Source: JAJTFA01 sp051715425
GTDB lineage: Bacteria; Bacteroidota; Bacteroidia; UKL13-3
Reading direction: 5' to 3'
Assembly (NCBI GenBank): GCA_051715425.1
Contig: JBPXJS010000009.1
Coordinates: 62,001-126,000 of the forward strand
Length of the DNA stretch: 64,000 nucleotides
The notes beneath the pieces were generated by a model that was not told the origin of the DNA, did not search any database, and saw only the letters and a program-made list of their open reading frames with translations. Position numbers and translations under genes: made by a program. Numbering within the stretch: position 1 is the first letter of the stretch; the number at the start of each line of letters is the position of its first letter. This document shows positions 44,250 to 52,241 of this stretch, one piece after another.

Positions 44250-45614
44250 GTGAAAAAAATCCTCCTGCTCATTACCCTTCTTGTTTCGTTTTATGCCAAA
44301 TCCCAGCAAAACGATTCACTTATTATCCGGCAGTTATTTACCGAAGTGCTTACCAATGGAAAATGTTATCAAACACTCGATTACCTTTCCAATAAAATTG
44401 GCGGGCGTTTAAGCGGCTCCCCTCAGGCACAGCAGGCTGTTGAGTATATGCACCGTACTATGACCTCTTTTGGTTTTGACAGTGTATGGTTGCAGGAGGT
44501 AATGGTACCACATTGGGTAAGGGGAGAAAAAGAGCAGGCGGCCATTGTTACCACCAAAGATCGCCTTCCTGTTTATATTTGCGCCCTGGGCAATTCAACA
44601 GGCACACCAAAAAATGGGATTGAAGCGGTGGTTATTGAAGTAAAAGGAATACAGGAGCTGGCTTTGCTTGGGCGTGAAAAACTGGAAGGAAAAATTGTAT
44701 TCTTCAACCGGCCAATGGATCCCACACATATTCATACAGGAGCTGCATACGGAGGTGCGGTAGATCAACGTTCGCGTGGTGCATCTGAGGCTGCAAAATA
44801 CGGAGCAGTTGGTGTGGTGGTTAGATCCATGACCCTTGCCGAGGATGAACACCCACATACCGGTGCGATGAATTACAACGACTCGTTTCCGAAAATTCCG
44901 GCATGCGCCATCAGCACCAAAGGAGCCAATGAACTGAGCCGTTTATTAAAATTAAGAATGGCAGGAAGCATAAAATTTTATTTCAGGCAGAGTTGTGAAA
45001 TGTTGCCTGATGTGAAATCGTATAATGTGGTTGGCCAGATTCGTGGTTCCGAAAAACCGGATGAAATAATTTTAGTGGGAGGCCACCTGGATGCGTGGGA
45101 TAATGGTGATGGTGCGCATGATGATGGCGCAGGTTGTGTGCAAAGCATGGAGGTGCTGCGTTTGTTTAAGCAGCTAAACCTTAGGCCAAAACGGACAGTG
45201 CGGTGTGTGCTGTTTATGAATGAAGAAAATGGATTAAAGGGCGGACTGAAGTACGCAGAACTTGCCAAACAAAATAATGAAAAACACCTGGCCGCAATAG
45301 AAAGTGATGCCGGTGGGTTTACCCCCCGCGGCTTTAATACCAATGCCAGTGGCGATACCCTCCGGGTGATGCAAAGCTGGATTTCCCTGCTGAAACAATA
45401 TGGGATAGACAAAATAACCACACCCGGTGGTGGTGCTGATATAGGTCCGCTGGCCAAACAAGGGGTAATTACCATTGGTTTTGTTCCAGACTCACAACGG
45501 TATTTCGATTACCACCATACCGCTATTGATACCTTTGATAAAGTAAATAAACGCGAGCTGGAATTGGGAGCAGCAAGTATGGCTGCACTGATCTGGTTGT
45601 TGTGTGGCTTTTAA
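44250..45614 (+). CDS. M28-family metallopeptidase with PA domain
   Basis: A 454-residue exported zinc peptidase, GTG start 4 nt after the M1 gene. It has a signal peptide (MKKILLLITLLVSFYAKSQ), a PA-type insert (about 115-230, containing LEGKIVFFNRPM and SRGASEAAKYGAVGVVVRS), and the M28 core: VGGHLDAWDNGDGAHDDGAG with metal His and Asp, MNEENGLKGG with catalytic Glu, and the final YHHTAIDTFDKV. It probably works with the M1 enzyme to break down peptides outside the inner membrane. It has no T9SS domain, so it is periplasmic. Confidence 0.9.
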   Translation: MKKILLLITLLVSFYAKSQQNDSLIIRQLFTEVLTNGKCYQTLDYLSNKIGGRLSGSPQAQQAVEYMHRTMTSFGFDSVWLQEVMVPHWVRGEKEQAAIVTTKDRLPVYICALGNSTGTPKNGIEAVVIEVKGIQELALLGREKLEGKIVFFNRPMDPTHIHTGAAYGGAVDQRSRGASEAAKYGAVGVVVRSMTLAEDEHPHTGAMNYNDSFPKIPACAISTKGANELSRLLKLRMAGSIKFYFRQSCEMLPDVKSYNVVGQIRGSEKPDEIILVGGHLDAWDNGDGAHDDGAGCVQSMEVLRLFKQLNLRPKRTVRCVLFMNEENGLKGGLKYAELAKQNNEKHLAAIESDAGGFTPRGFNTNASGDTLRVMQSWISLLKQYGIDKITTPGGGADIGPLAKQGVITIGFVPDSQRYFDYHHTAIDTFDKVNKRELELGAASMAALIWLLCGF

Positions 45615-45618
45615 TCGC

Positions 45619-46374
45619 TTATTTCATGCGTTGTCTTACGGTTTCGTAAATGGCAATACCAGCCGCTACAGAAACATTAAGTGACGAAACACCGGCCTCG
45701 AGAGGTATTTTTACAAGCTGGGCACATTTGCGGATCACTTCATTGCTGATACCCGTTTCTTCGCTCCCCATCACAATGGCAACCGGTTCTGTTAAATCCA
45801 CAAAGGGCAGTTCTTTATTCCCTTTTTCGGTGCAGGCAACCGTTTTAATACCGCTCTGATTAAGCAGTTCCATGACTGTTTTGTAGTTTTTTTCGCGACA
45901 TACCGGTATTTTCATTAATGCACCGGCAGATGTTTTTATGGCATCTTCATTTACAGGTGCTCCGCCCTGCTCCGGAATTACTATGGCATGAACGCCACCA
46001 CAAAAAGCAGTACGCGCTATGGCACCAAAATTTCTCACATCGGTGATATGATCAAGCACCAGAATAAAAGGGGTTTTTCCTTCTTCAAACAACTGCGGAA
46101 TAATATCCTCCAGTTTATAATAACTCACAGGAGAAATAATGGCAATTACTCCCTGATGATTTCTGGAATGCGGAAACACGTTTGATTCTCTTGGAACCTG
46201 CTGCACAGGAATACCTCTCTGCCTCGCCAGTTTCATTATTTCGTCAGTCTGCGGATTGCGCAGGCCCTTTTGTATAATAATTTTATTTAACTCTGTTCCG
46301 CTGCTCAGGGCCTCACTCACGGCATGTATGCCATATATCTGTGTGTGATCTTTTTTGTGTTCGTTTTCGTTCAT
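45619..46374 (-). CDS. rlmB: 23S rRNA (guanosine-2'-O-)-methyltransferase, TrmH/SpoU family
   Basis: Methylates the ribose of a guanosine in 23S rRNA (G2251 in E. coli numbering). The 251 residues contain an N-terminal SpoU substrate-binding domain (QIYGIHAVSEALSSG) and the knotted SPOUT core: LDHITDVRNFGAIARTAFCG, VAIVMGSEETGIS, IPLEAGVSSLNVSVAAGIAI. Length and motifs match RlmB. It converges with the M28 gene, 4 nt apart. Confidence 0.92.
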   Translation of the reverse strand: MNENEHKKDHTQIYGIHAVSEALSSGTELNKIIIQKGLRNPQTDEIMKLARQRGIPVQQVPRESNVFPHSRNHQGVIAIISPVSYYKLEDIIPQLFEEGKTPFILVLDHITDVRNFGAIARTAFCGGVHAIVIPEQGGAPVNEDAIKTSAGALMKIPVCREKNYKTVMELLNQSGIKTVACTEKGNKELPFVDLTEPVAIVMGSEETGISNEVIRKCAQLVKIPLEAGVSSLNVSVAAGIAIYETVRQRMK

Positions 46375-46390
46375 GTGCGTATAAAAAAAT

Positions 46391-46420
46391 AAACCCCCTC
46401 GCTCAAAGGCAAGGGGGTTT
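46391..46420 (-). terminator. Terminator after the GT117 gene
   Basis: AAACCCCCT (46391-46399) pairs with AGGGGGTTT (46412-46420). On the minus strand the stem is followed by TTTATTTTTTT. It separates the large membrane protein gene from rlmB. Confidence 0.85.
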
Positions 46421-46438
46421 GTGTTTATTCAACTAATC

Positions 46439-49400
46439 TTATTCTACCTGTATTTGCAGTTTGCCTAATCTTGCTCCAAGCTCATCTGATAATGCTTTTT
46501 GCTGGTGCATATCAGCCACCTGTTTGCAGTAAGCCAGTATCTGTGAGTTTTCCTGCATATCCTGCTGCACGCCACCAAGGTGTTTGGTTCCTTTAAATGA
46601 GGCATAGTAGCTGTATTTTTCTTCAGATATTCTTGCCACTTCTTTCACCAGTTCATTTGCTTTGTCTGCTTTACCTGCTGCATAATATGCTTCGGCAAGG
46701 CGCAATACAAATACATCATACGGCACGTTTTCTTTTGGCATTACAGCCAAACACTTATCCAATACCTGCACGGCTGTATCTTTTTTGCCCTCTTCAATCA
46801 GTCGCATGGCTAAACGGAAAAACAGGTTACGCAGGTTTTTGGTCTGACGTAAAATGGTTTCGTCAAGATAAATACCTGGTTTATCCATATTGCCCCATTT
46901 AAACTTGTTCATCACGTTGTCATACAAAATCTGGGTATTGATGCGTCCCATGGTTCCATCCGTACCCTGTGTGTTTAGCATAGGTACCAGTTGGTAAACC
47001 AATCCATTAATCTGGAAATAGTTTTGCATGTTCAGATAAACATCACTTCCAGTTGTAATAGCAAAACATACCGGGCGTGTCCAGTCTGTTGAAGCCACAA
47101 TATCCAATGTAATCAAATCAGCCTTCATCAGGTTACTGTTACCAATTTCCCATTTCATGGTATCAACTATATACTGGGCATCCTCAGGTTTAACTGCTCC
47201 TGATTTTAGCACCTGTTCTTTATCAACCTGTACATAGAATTTTTTGGTAGGATAAAAACTGTAAGAATCTCCCGACTGTGAAGTAAGCTTAGCCATTGGA
47301 TCCTTGTCATCATTAATAAAAGCAATAATGTTTTTAAGCGGATAATAATCTGTTTGGTTTATTCCATAGCGGGTTTCAACCTCAGGTCTGTTATAAAACA
47401 TCACATAATCCCTAACTCCCTGAACATATTTATCAGGAGTCATGCTAAACGGAATAGGGTCAGAATCGTATACTTTTCTCTTCAGCATATCTGCATACCA
47501 ATCTGTATTCAATAAACTCAGGTTTACCACACGTACATCCGATCTGATGGCTTCTACGTTTTGGGCATACCATAACGGATAGGTATCATTATCACCATTG
47601 GTAAACAATACGGCATTAGGTGGACAAGAATTCAGATAATTGCTTGCAAAATCAAGTGCAGTATAACGGTCGCCACGGTTATGGTCGTCCCAGTTCTGGC
47701 TTCCCATCAGCACGGGTACACCAAGCAGGGTAGCCATCCCCACCAGTCCGGTTGCTACCATCAGGTTCATCTTTTTAGATAGCCAGTCAATAAGTGCGAG
47801 TACACCCAGTCCAATCCAGATCATAAAAGTTTGATACGATCCAACGTAAGCATAATCACGTTCACGTGGCTGGTGAGCCGGGAAATTCAGGTAAAGGATA
47901 ATAAAAAATCCGGTAAAGAGGTATAAGGTGGTAACCACAATAGCATCTTCTTTTGCTTTGCGGTAATGCCATATTAAACCTATTAAACCCAATAACAGCG
48001 GCAGGAAGAAATAGGTATTGCGTGCCTTGTTGTTCATGATGGAATCAGGAATATTACCCTGCGGTCCAAGGCGCATTTCATCAATAAACTTAATACCACT
48101 GATCCAGTTGCCTCTTGTTACATCACCAAAACCCTGCTCATCATTTTGCCTTCCAATAAAATTCCAGAAGAAATACCTCCAGTACATAAATCCAAGCTGG
48201 TAGCTAAGCAGGAAGTCGATGTTTTTTCCAAAAGTGGCTTTTTTGCCTTCGGGAATTTTCTCCCATGAGCGGTATGATTGCACATAATCAGGCCTGTCGG
48301 CCCACATACGTGGCAATATGGTACAATCTTTAGGGTCGTATACACGGCTAAGTTTAGGGCCGGTTTCCTGATAGGTTCCATCCTCACCTTTGCGGTATTG
48401 CATGGCTCCTTTTTTAATATCAATCACCTTGGCATAAAAATATTGCCCGTACAATAATGGGTTCTCTCCATACTGCTCGCGGTTCAGGTATGATAATAAA
48501 GTGAAAGGATGTTCCGGATCGTTCATATCAATCGGTGGATTAGCAGCCGAGCGGATCAGGATCATGGAGTATGAAGAATACCCGATAATGATAAAGGTAA
48601 CACACAATACAGCCGTATTTAATAATACCTTGTTCTTTTTAATGGTATAATAAAGTGCATAGGTTATTCCAACTACCAGCAATAAAAGAAGAACATATGC
48701 TCCGCTGTTAAAGCCCATTCCAAAAGAGTTCACCAGTATCAGGTCAAAACGGGTCATTAACCATGGCAGGCCCGGAATAATACCAAACTGCACCACACCA
48801 ATAGCAAGAATGGCTACCGCGCTGGCTTTAATAAAGCCCATGCGGCTAAATGTAAATTTCTTAAAATAATAAACGTATACAATTGCAGGAATAACAAGGA
48901 GGTTCAATAAATGGACGCCAATGGCAAGACCAATAAAATAGGCAATTAACACCAGCCAGCGGTCTGCATGTTTTTCGTTGGCCACATTTTCCCATTTTAA
49001 AATGCACCAGAAAGTAAGCGTGGTAAAAAAACTTGACGAAGCATAAACCTCAGCCTCAACAGCCGAGAACCAGAAGGTATCGCTCCAGGTTAATGTTAGC
49101 GCACCTACCAATCCGCTTAGCATAATGGCAAAGGTTTGTTGCATGGTAGCTTCTCCGTTTTTTACCAATATTTTTTTAGCAAGGTGGGTAATGGTCCAGA
49201 AAAAGAACATGACTGCCATGGCACTGGCCACTGCCGATACCATATTTACCCAAAAAGCCACCTGACTAAGGTCGTTTCCGGCCATGAGAGAGAAAATGCG
49301 TCCAAAAATAAGGAAGAGCGGAGCCCCCGGAGGATGGCAGATCTGCAATTTGAAAGATGCTGAAATAAATTCACCGCAATCCCAGAAACTCACAGTGGGT

Positions 49401-49486
49401 TCAAGCGTTAGCGTGTAGGTAACCAAAGCCACCAAAAAGGCAAGCCAGCCTAAAACATTGTTAAATAGATTATACTTATTATTCAT
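46439..49486 (-). CDS. DUF2723 (TMEM260/GT117-like) membrane glycosyltransferase
   Basis: A 1015-residue inner-membrane protein. The N-terminus TLTLEPTVSFWDCGEFISAS with ICHPPGAPLFLIFGR is the DUF2723 signature, with the Asp-Glu pair typical of GT-C enzymes that use lipid-linked sugars. About twelve membrane helices follow, up to residue 600. The soluble C-terminal third ends in TPR-like helices (about 915-985, AEAYYAAGKADKANELVKEV). The family includes TMEM260, a protein O-mannosyltransferase (GT117). In Bacteroidota it may glycosylate exported proteins; that role is inference here. Confidence 0.85.
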   Translation of the reverse strand: MNNKYNLFNNVLGWLAFLVALVTYTLTLEPTVSFWDCGEFISASFKLQICHPPGAPLFLIFGRIFSLMAGNDLSQVAFWVNMVSAVASAMAVMFFFWTITHLAKKILVKNGEATMQQTFAIMLSGLVGALTLTWSDTFWFSAVEAEVYASSSFFTTLTFWCILKWENVANEKHADRWLVLIAYFIGLAIGVHLLNLLVIPAIVYVYYFKKFTFSRMGFIKASAVAILAIGVVQFGIIPGLPWLMTRFDLILVNSFGMGFNSGAYVLLLLLVVGITYALYYTIKKNKVLLNTAVLCVTFIIIGYSSYSMILIRSAANPPIDMNDPEHPFTLLSYLNREQYGENPLLYGQYFYAKVIDIKKGAMQYRKGEDGTYQETGPKLSRVYDPKDCTILPRMWADRPDYVQSYRSWEKIPEGKKATFGKNIDFLLSYQLGFMYWRYFFWNFIGRQNDEQGFGDVTRGNWISGIKFIDEMRLGPQGNIPDSIMNNKARNTYFFLPLLLGLIGLIWHYRKAKEDAIVVTTLYLFTGFFIILYLNFPAHQPRERDYAYVGSYQTFMIWIGLGVLALIDWLSKKMNLMVATGLVGMATLLGVPVLMGSQNWDDHNRGDRYTALDFASNYLNSCPPNAVLFTNGDNDTYPLWYAQNVEAIRSDVRVVNLSLLNTDWYADMLKRKVYDSDPIPFSMTPDKYVQGVRDYVMFYNRPEVETRYGINQTDYYPLKNIIAFINDDKDPMAKLTSQSGDSYSFYPTKKFYVQVDKEQVLKSGAVKPEDAQYIVDTMKWEIGNSNLMKADLITLDIVASTDWTRPVCFAITTGSDVYLNMQNYFQINGLVYQLVPMLNTQGTDGTMGRINTQILYDNVMNKFKWGNMDKPGIYLDETILRQTKNLRNLFFRLAMRLIEEGKKDTAVQVLDKCLAVMPKENVPYDVFVLRLAEAYYAAGKADKANELVKEVARISEEKYSYYASFKGTKHLGGVQQDMQENSQILAYCKQVADMHQQKALSDELGARLGKLQIQVE

Positions 49487-49521
49487 GCTAAATGGATATT
49501 ATTCTTGTATAGTACAGGAGA

Positions 49522-49529
49522 CAAATATA
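49522..49529 (-). promoter_or_regulatory. -7 box for the GT117 gene
   Basis: The minus strand reads TATATTTG, perfect TAnnTTTG, with a T-rich -33 region about 18 nt upstream. The leader is about 30 nt. Confidence 0.45.
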
Positions 49530-49558
49530 TGCACTGGGCTTAATTTTAAAAATTCACT

Positions 49559-49566
49559 TAGTTTTG
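49559..49566 (+). promoter_or_regulatory. -7 box for the lipoprotein gene at 49581
   Basis: TAGTTTTG matches TAnnTTTG. It lies too close to the ATG at 49569 for that codon to be transcribed from its start (+2), which favours the ATG at 49581. No TTTG is found 19 nt upstream. Confidence 0.4.
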
Positions 49567-49580
49567 TAATGTTAAAAAGC

Positions 49581-50279
49581 ATGAACACAACGCCCTTTTT
49601 TAAATATCCGGTATACTGCCTCATCATAATTTTTTCCTTAAGTATCTTCTCATGCAGCGATGATACAGCAACCAAATCAGTAAAAGTAAAAGTGGTGTTT
49701 AAAGGGGTAAACGATACTTTCCCCGTGTTTAATCCTATTGGTTATAAGCTTGTTGAGTACAAAAGCGGTTCGGTAAGAAGTCGTTCTGAAATAGCCAACC
49801 CGTATAGTTCTTCTAGCGGGGTGATGAGTTTTACGGAAGATCTAAAGATTCCATCTGAATATTCCTATTATCTGGAACCGGCAGGATACACCTTTGATTT
49901 TTATATGGATGCCGGCAATATGGTTATTCCTGTTAATAAGGAAGGTACAGATACCACCATTTGGCTGGAGCGGTGTGGAAGGGTAAATATCCTGCTGCAT
50001 AATACGAAACCGGTAAACGCAGCCGATAAGCTGGAAATTTCACCACAAACCAACGGAAAACTGAATATACCGGATTATGGCAAATATATAGGAGGCAATT
50101 ATTTCTTCACCGGCACGGCCATAAATCAAACGGTTGATTGTAAAATTACCCCAAACCAGTCCTTTATCTTTGAGTATTTTGTTACCAAAGATACCCTTGG
50201 CACACCTGTAAGAAAAAGGTATTTTATGCAGTTCCCCATGCACAAGGGCCGCAACCCCGATCTGGAGATTTTGTATTAG
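49581..50279 (+). CDS. Lipoprotein of unknown function
   Basis: A 232-residue putative lipoprotein. From the ATG at 49581 it has a signal peptide (MNTTPFFKYPVYCLIIIFSL) ending in the lipobox IFSCSDD. The mature part is beta-rich, with VKVKVVFKGVNDTFPVFNP and GRVNILLHNTKPVNAADKLE. No enzymatic motif or known domain is recognised. The frame extends upstream to 49458, but that part overlaps the divergent gene and its promoters. Confidence 0.72.
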   Translation: MNTTPFFKYPVYCLIIIFSLSIFSCSDDTATKSVKVKVVFKGVNDTFPVFNPIGYKLVEYKSGSVRSRSEIANPYSSSSGVMSFTEDLKIPSEYSYYLEPAGYTFDFYMDAGNMVIPVNKEGTDTTIWLERCGRVNILLHNTKPVNAADKLEISPQTNGKLNIPDYGKYIGGNYFFTGTAINQTVDCKITPNQSFIFEYFVTKDTLGTPVRKRYFMQFPMHKGRNPDLEILY

Positions 50280-50281
50280 CA

Positions 50282-50312
50282 CTTGCCAAAATGAAATTCT
50301 GGTGTATATTTG
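50282..50312 (+). promoter_or_regulatory. Promoter of the rimP-nusA-infB operon
   Basis: CTTG (50282-50285), exactly 19 nt, then TATATTTG (50305-50312), a perfect -7 box. Transcription would begin near 50318. The TTG start codon of the longest rimP frame lies inside this box and can be ruled out. Confidence 0.65.
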
Positions 50313-50333
50313 CATCGTATTAATCAAGTTATC

Positions 50334-50356
50334 AGAGGGGACCAAAAGTCCCCTCT
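50334..50356 (+). promoter_or_regulatory. Perfect 9-bp hairpin in the rimP leader
   Basis: AGAGGGGAC (50334-50342) pairs perfectly with GTCCCCTCT (50348-50356) around the loop CAAAA. It sits 16 nt after the predicted transcription start and 10 nt before the rimP ATG, with no T-run. It could protect the 5' end or act as a protein-binding site for feedback control of the operon. Confidence 0.6.
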
Positions 50357-50366
50357 CTTGTTGCAT

Positions 50367-50825
50367 ATGGATATCATTCAGCAAATAAAACAATGGACAG
50401 AAGCCGCTTTGCAGGAAGGTTATTTCCTTGTAGATGTGGAACAAAAGCCGGGAAGCAAAAAAATCTCGGTGTTTATTGATGGAGATAAAGGCGTAAATAT
50501 TGAAGCCTGCAGGGTTATATCCAAGGTATTATCCGAAAAGCTGGATGAACAGGATTATGGTGACGGGGCATATTACCTGGAGGTATCGTCACCAGGTGTT
50601 GACAGGCCGCTGGTTTTAACACGCCAGTATGCGCAACATATGGGACGGGAGCTTAGTGTGAAGCTGGTTGGCAATAACGAGATTACAGGCAAACTGGAGG
50701 CAGTTGGGGAAGATGGCATTACCTTGCTGCTAAAGGATAAAAAGAAGGGCTATCAGCAAGCTACAGAAAAGGTTCTCCTTTTTAATGAAATAAAAGAATC
50801 GAATGTGTTGATCAGCTTTAAGTAG
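50367..50825 (+). CDS. rimP: Ribosome maturation factor RimP
   Basis: Needed for assembly of the 30S subunit. The 152-residue protein starts at the ATG at 50367 (MDIIQQIKQWTEAALQ). Family features: GYFLVDVEQKPGSKKISVFI, YYLEVSSPGVDRPLV (the highly conserved SPGxxRPL), and a C-terminal SH3-like domain with EITGKLEAVGEDGITL. It is first of the classic rimP-nusA-infB cluster; nusA follows after 48 nt. Confidence 0.93.
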   Translation: MDIIQQIKQWTEAALQEGYFLVDVEQKPGSKKISVFIDGDKGVNIEACRVISKVLSEKLDEQDYGDGAYYLEVSSPGVDRPLVLTRQYAQHMGRELSVKLVGNNEITGKLEAVGEDGITLLLKDKKKGYQQATEKVLLFNEIKESNVLISFK

Positions 50826-50873
50826 CAGTTGGCACAAAACAGAGTAAATAACTATTATTAAAAACCGAATACT

Positions 50874-52109
50874 ATGCACAGTGTAGGATTAATTGACTCG
50901 TTCAGCGAGTTTAAAGAGTTCAAAAACATCGATCGTGTAACCATGCAGCGCGTGCTGGAGGATGTGTTTCGCAGCATGTTGCGCAAGCGTTATGGCACCG
51001 ATGAAAATTTTGACGTGATTATTAATGATAACAGCGGTGACCTTGAAATATGGCAGAACCGTACCATCGTTCATGATGGCGAAGTGGAAAATGAACGCTC
51101 ACAAATTGCATTGGCTGATGCCCGTAAAATTGAGCCGGATTTTGAAGTGGGTGAAGATGTAACCGGTGAAATTAAGCTGGAAGTATTTGGCCGCAGGGCT
51201 ATCCTTTCTGCCCGTCAAACCTTAATGAGCAAGGTACTGGAGTTGGAGAAAGACGAGCTGTACAAAAAATATAAAGACCGTGTGGGTGAAATTATTGCAG
51301 GTGAGGTTTATCAGGTTTGGAAGAAAGAACTGATGATTCTGGATGATGAAGGCAATGAATTGTTGCTTCCAAAAACAGAAATGATCCCTGCCGACCATTA
51401 CAAAAAAGGAGATTCAATAAGGGCTGTGGTGCTCAAAGTGGAAATGTACAATGGTTCGCCACGTATTATCCTTTCCCGTACATCGCCTGCGTTCCTTGAG
51501 CGCCTGTTTGAACAGGAAGTGCCGGAAATTATTGATGGGTTGATTACCATTAAGAAAATTGTTCGTGAGCCGGGTGAAAGAGCAAAAGTAGCAGTAGAGT
51601 CTTATGATGACCGTATTGATCCGGTTGGAGCTTGTGTGGGTATGAAAGGATCACGTATTCATGGAATTGTACGCGAGTTGCGCAATGAGAATATTGATGT
51701 AATTAACTATACCGCCAACCTGCAGTTATTAATACAACGTGCTTTAAGCCCTGCCAAAATATCGGCTATAAAAATTGCTGAAGAGAAAAAACGTGCCGAA
51801 GTTTATTTAAAACCCGATCAGGTATCATTGGCCATCGGAAAAGGCGGGCATAATATTAAACTGGCCGGAAAACTGGCCGGAATGGAGATTGATGTTTACC
51901 GTGAGGATGATGAGGATGAGGGAGATATTGATCTTGAAGAATTTGCAGATGAAATTGATGGATGGATACTGGATGAACTGAAAGGTATAGGTTGCGATAC
52001 AGCAAAAAGTGTACTGTCGCTAACCATTGAGGATCTGGTTCGCAGAACCGAACTGGAAGAAGAAACCGTGAAGGAAATCCGTAAGATTTTACAGGCGGAG
52101 TTTGAGTAA
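50874..52109 (+). CDS. nusA: Transcription termination/antitermination factor NusA
   Basis: Binds RNA polymerase and RNA to tune pausing and termination. The 411 residues hold an N-terminal polymerase-binding domain (1-125), an S1 domain (about 130-200, GEIIAGEVYQVWKKELMILD), and two KH domains (about 230-345, with ACVGMKGSRIHGIVRELRNE and VSLAIGKGGHNIKLAGKLAG). An acidic tail with a small helical domain follows. The C-terminal repeats of E. coli NusA are absent, as is usual outside Proteobacteria. Confidence 0.95.
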   Translation: MHSVGLIDSFSEFKEFKNIDRVTMQRVLEDVFRSMLRKRYGTDENFDVIINDNSGDLEIWQNRTIVHDGEVENERSQIALADARKIEPDFEVGEDVTGEIKLEVFGRRAILSARQTLMSKVLELEKDELYKKYKDRVGEIIAGEVYQVWKKELMILDDEGNELLLPKTEMIPADHYKKGDSIRAVVLKVEMYNGSPRIILSRTSPAFLERLFEQEVPEIIDGLITIKKIVREPGERAKVAVESYDDRIDPVGACVGMKGSRIHGIVRELRNENIDVINYTANLQLLIQRALSPAKISAIKIAEEKKRAEVYLKPDQVSLAIGKGGHNIKLAGKLAGMEIDVYREDDEDEGDIDLEEFADEIDGWILDELKGIGCDTAKSVLSLTIEDLVRRTELEEETVKEIRKILQAEFE

Positions 52110-52127
52110 GAGTATTTGGTAATGAAG

Positions 52128-52176
52128 TTATTAGGCAAAGGAGAAAACCTGGTGTATTTGCTCCTTTGCCTGATAA
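52128..52176 (+). promoter_or_regulatory. Strong hairpin between nusA and infB
   Basis: The arms 52128-52143 and 52161-52176 pair over 16 bp with one G-U, including an uninterrupted AGGCAAAGGAG/CTCCTTTGCCT. The loop is 17 nt. No T-run follows, so it is unlikely to be a simple terminator. It may be an RNA processing site or an attenuator that NusA itself influences. Confidence 0.6.
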
Positions 52177-52241
52177 TCCGCCAATTTTCAATTAAATAAA
52201 CGATATTCGCACCATATTACACGAGGAGTATAAAAAACTGA

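Noticed and set aside
44978..45475. 165-codon open frame on the minus strand inside the M28 peptidase gene
   Set aside because: It is antisense to the zinc-binding core and its composition is that of a shadow frame.
50310..50366. Longer rimP frame with a TTG start
   Set aside because: The TTG is part of the -7 promoter box and the leader hairpin would have to be coding; the family N-terminus is at the ATG at 50367.
52202..52209. GATATTCG as a possible internal promoter for infB
   Set aside because: The first base departs from the consensus and no TTTG lies 19-21 nt upstream.
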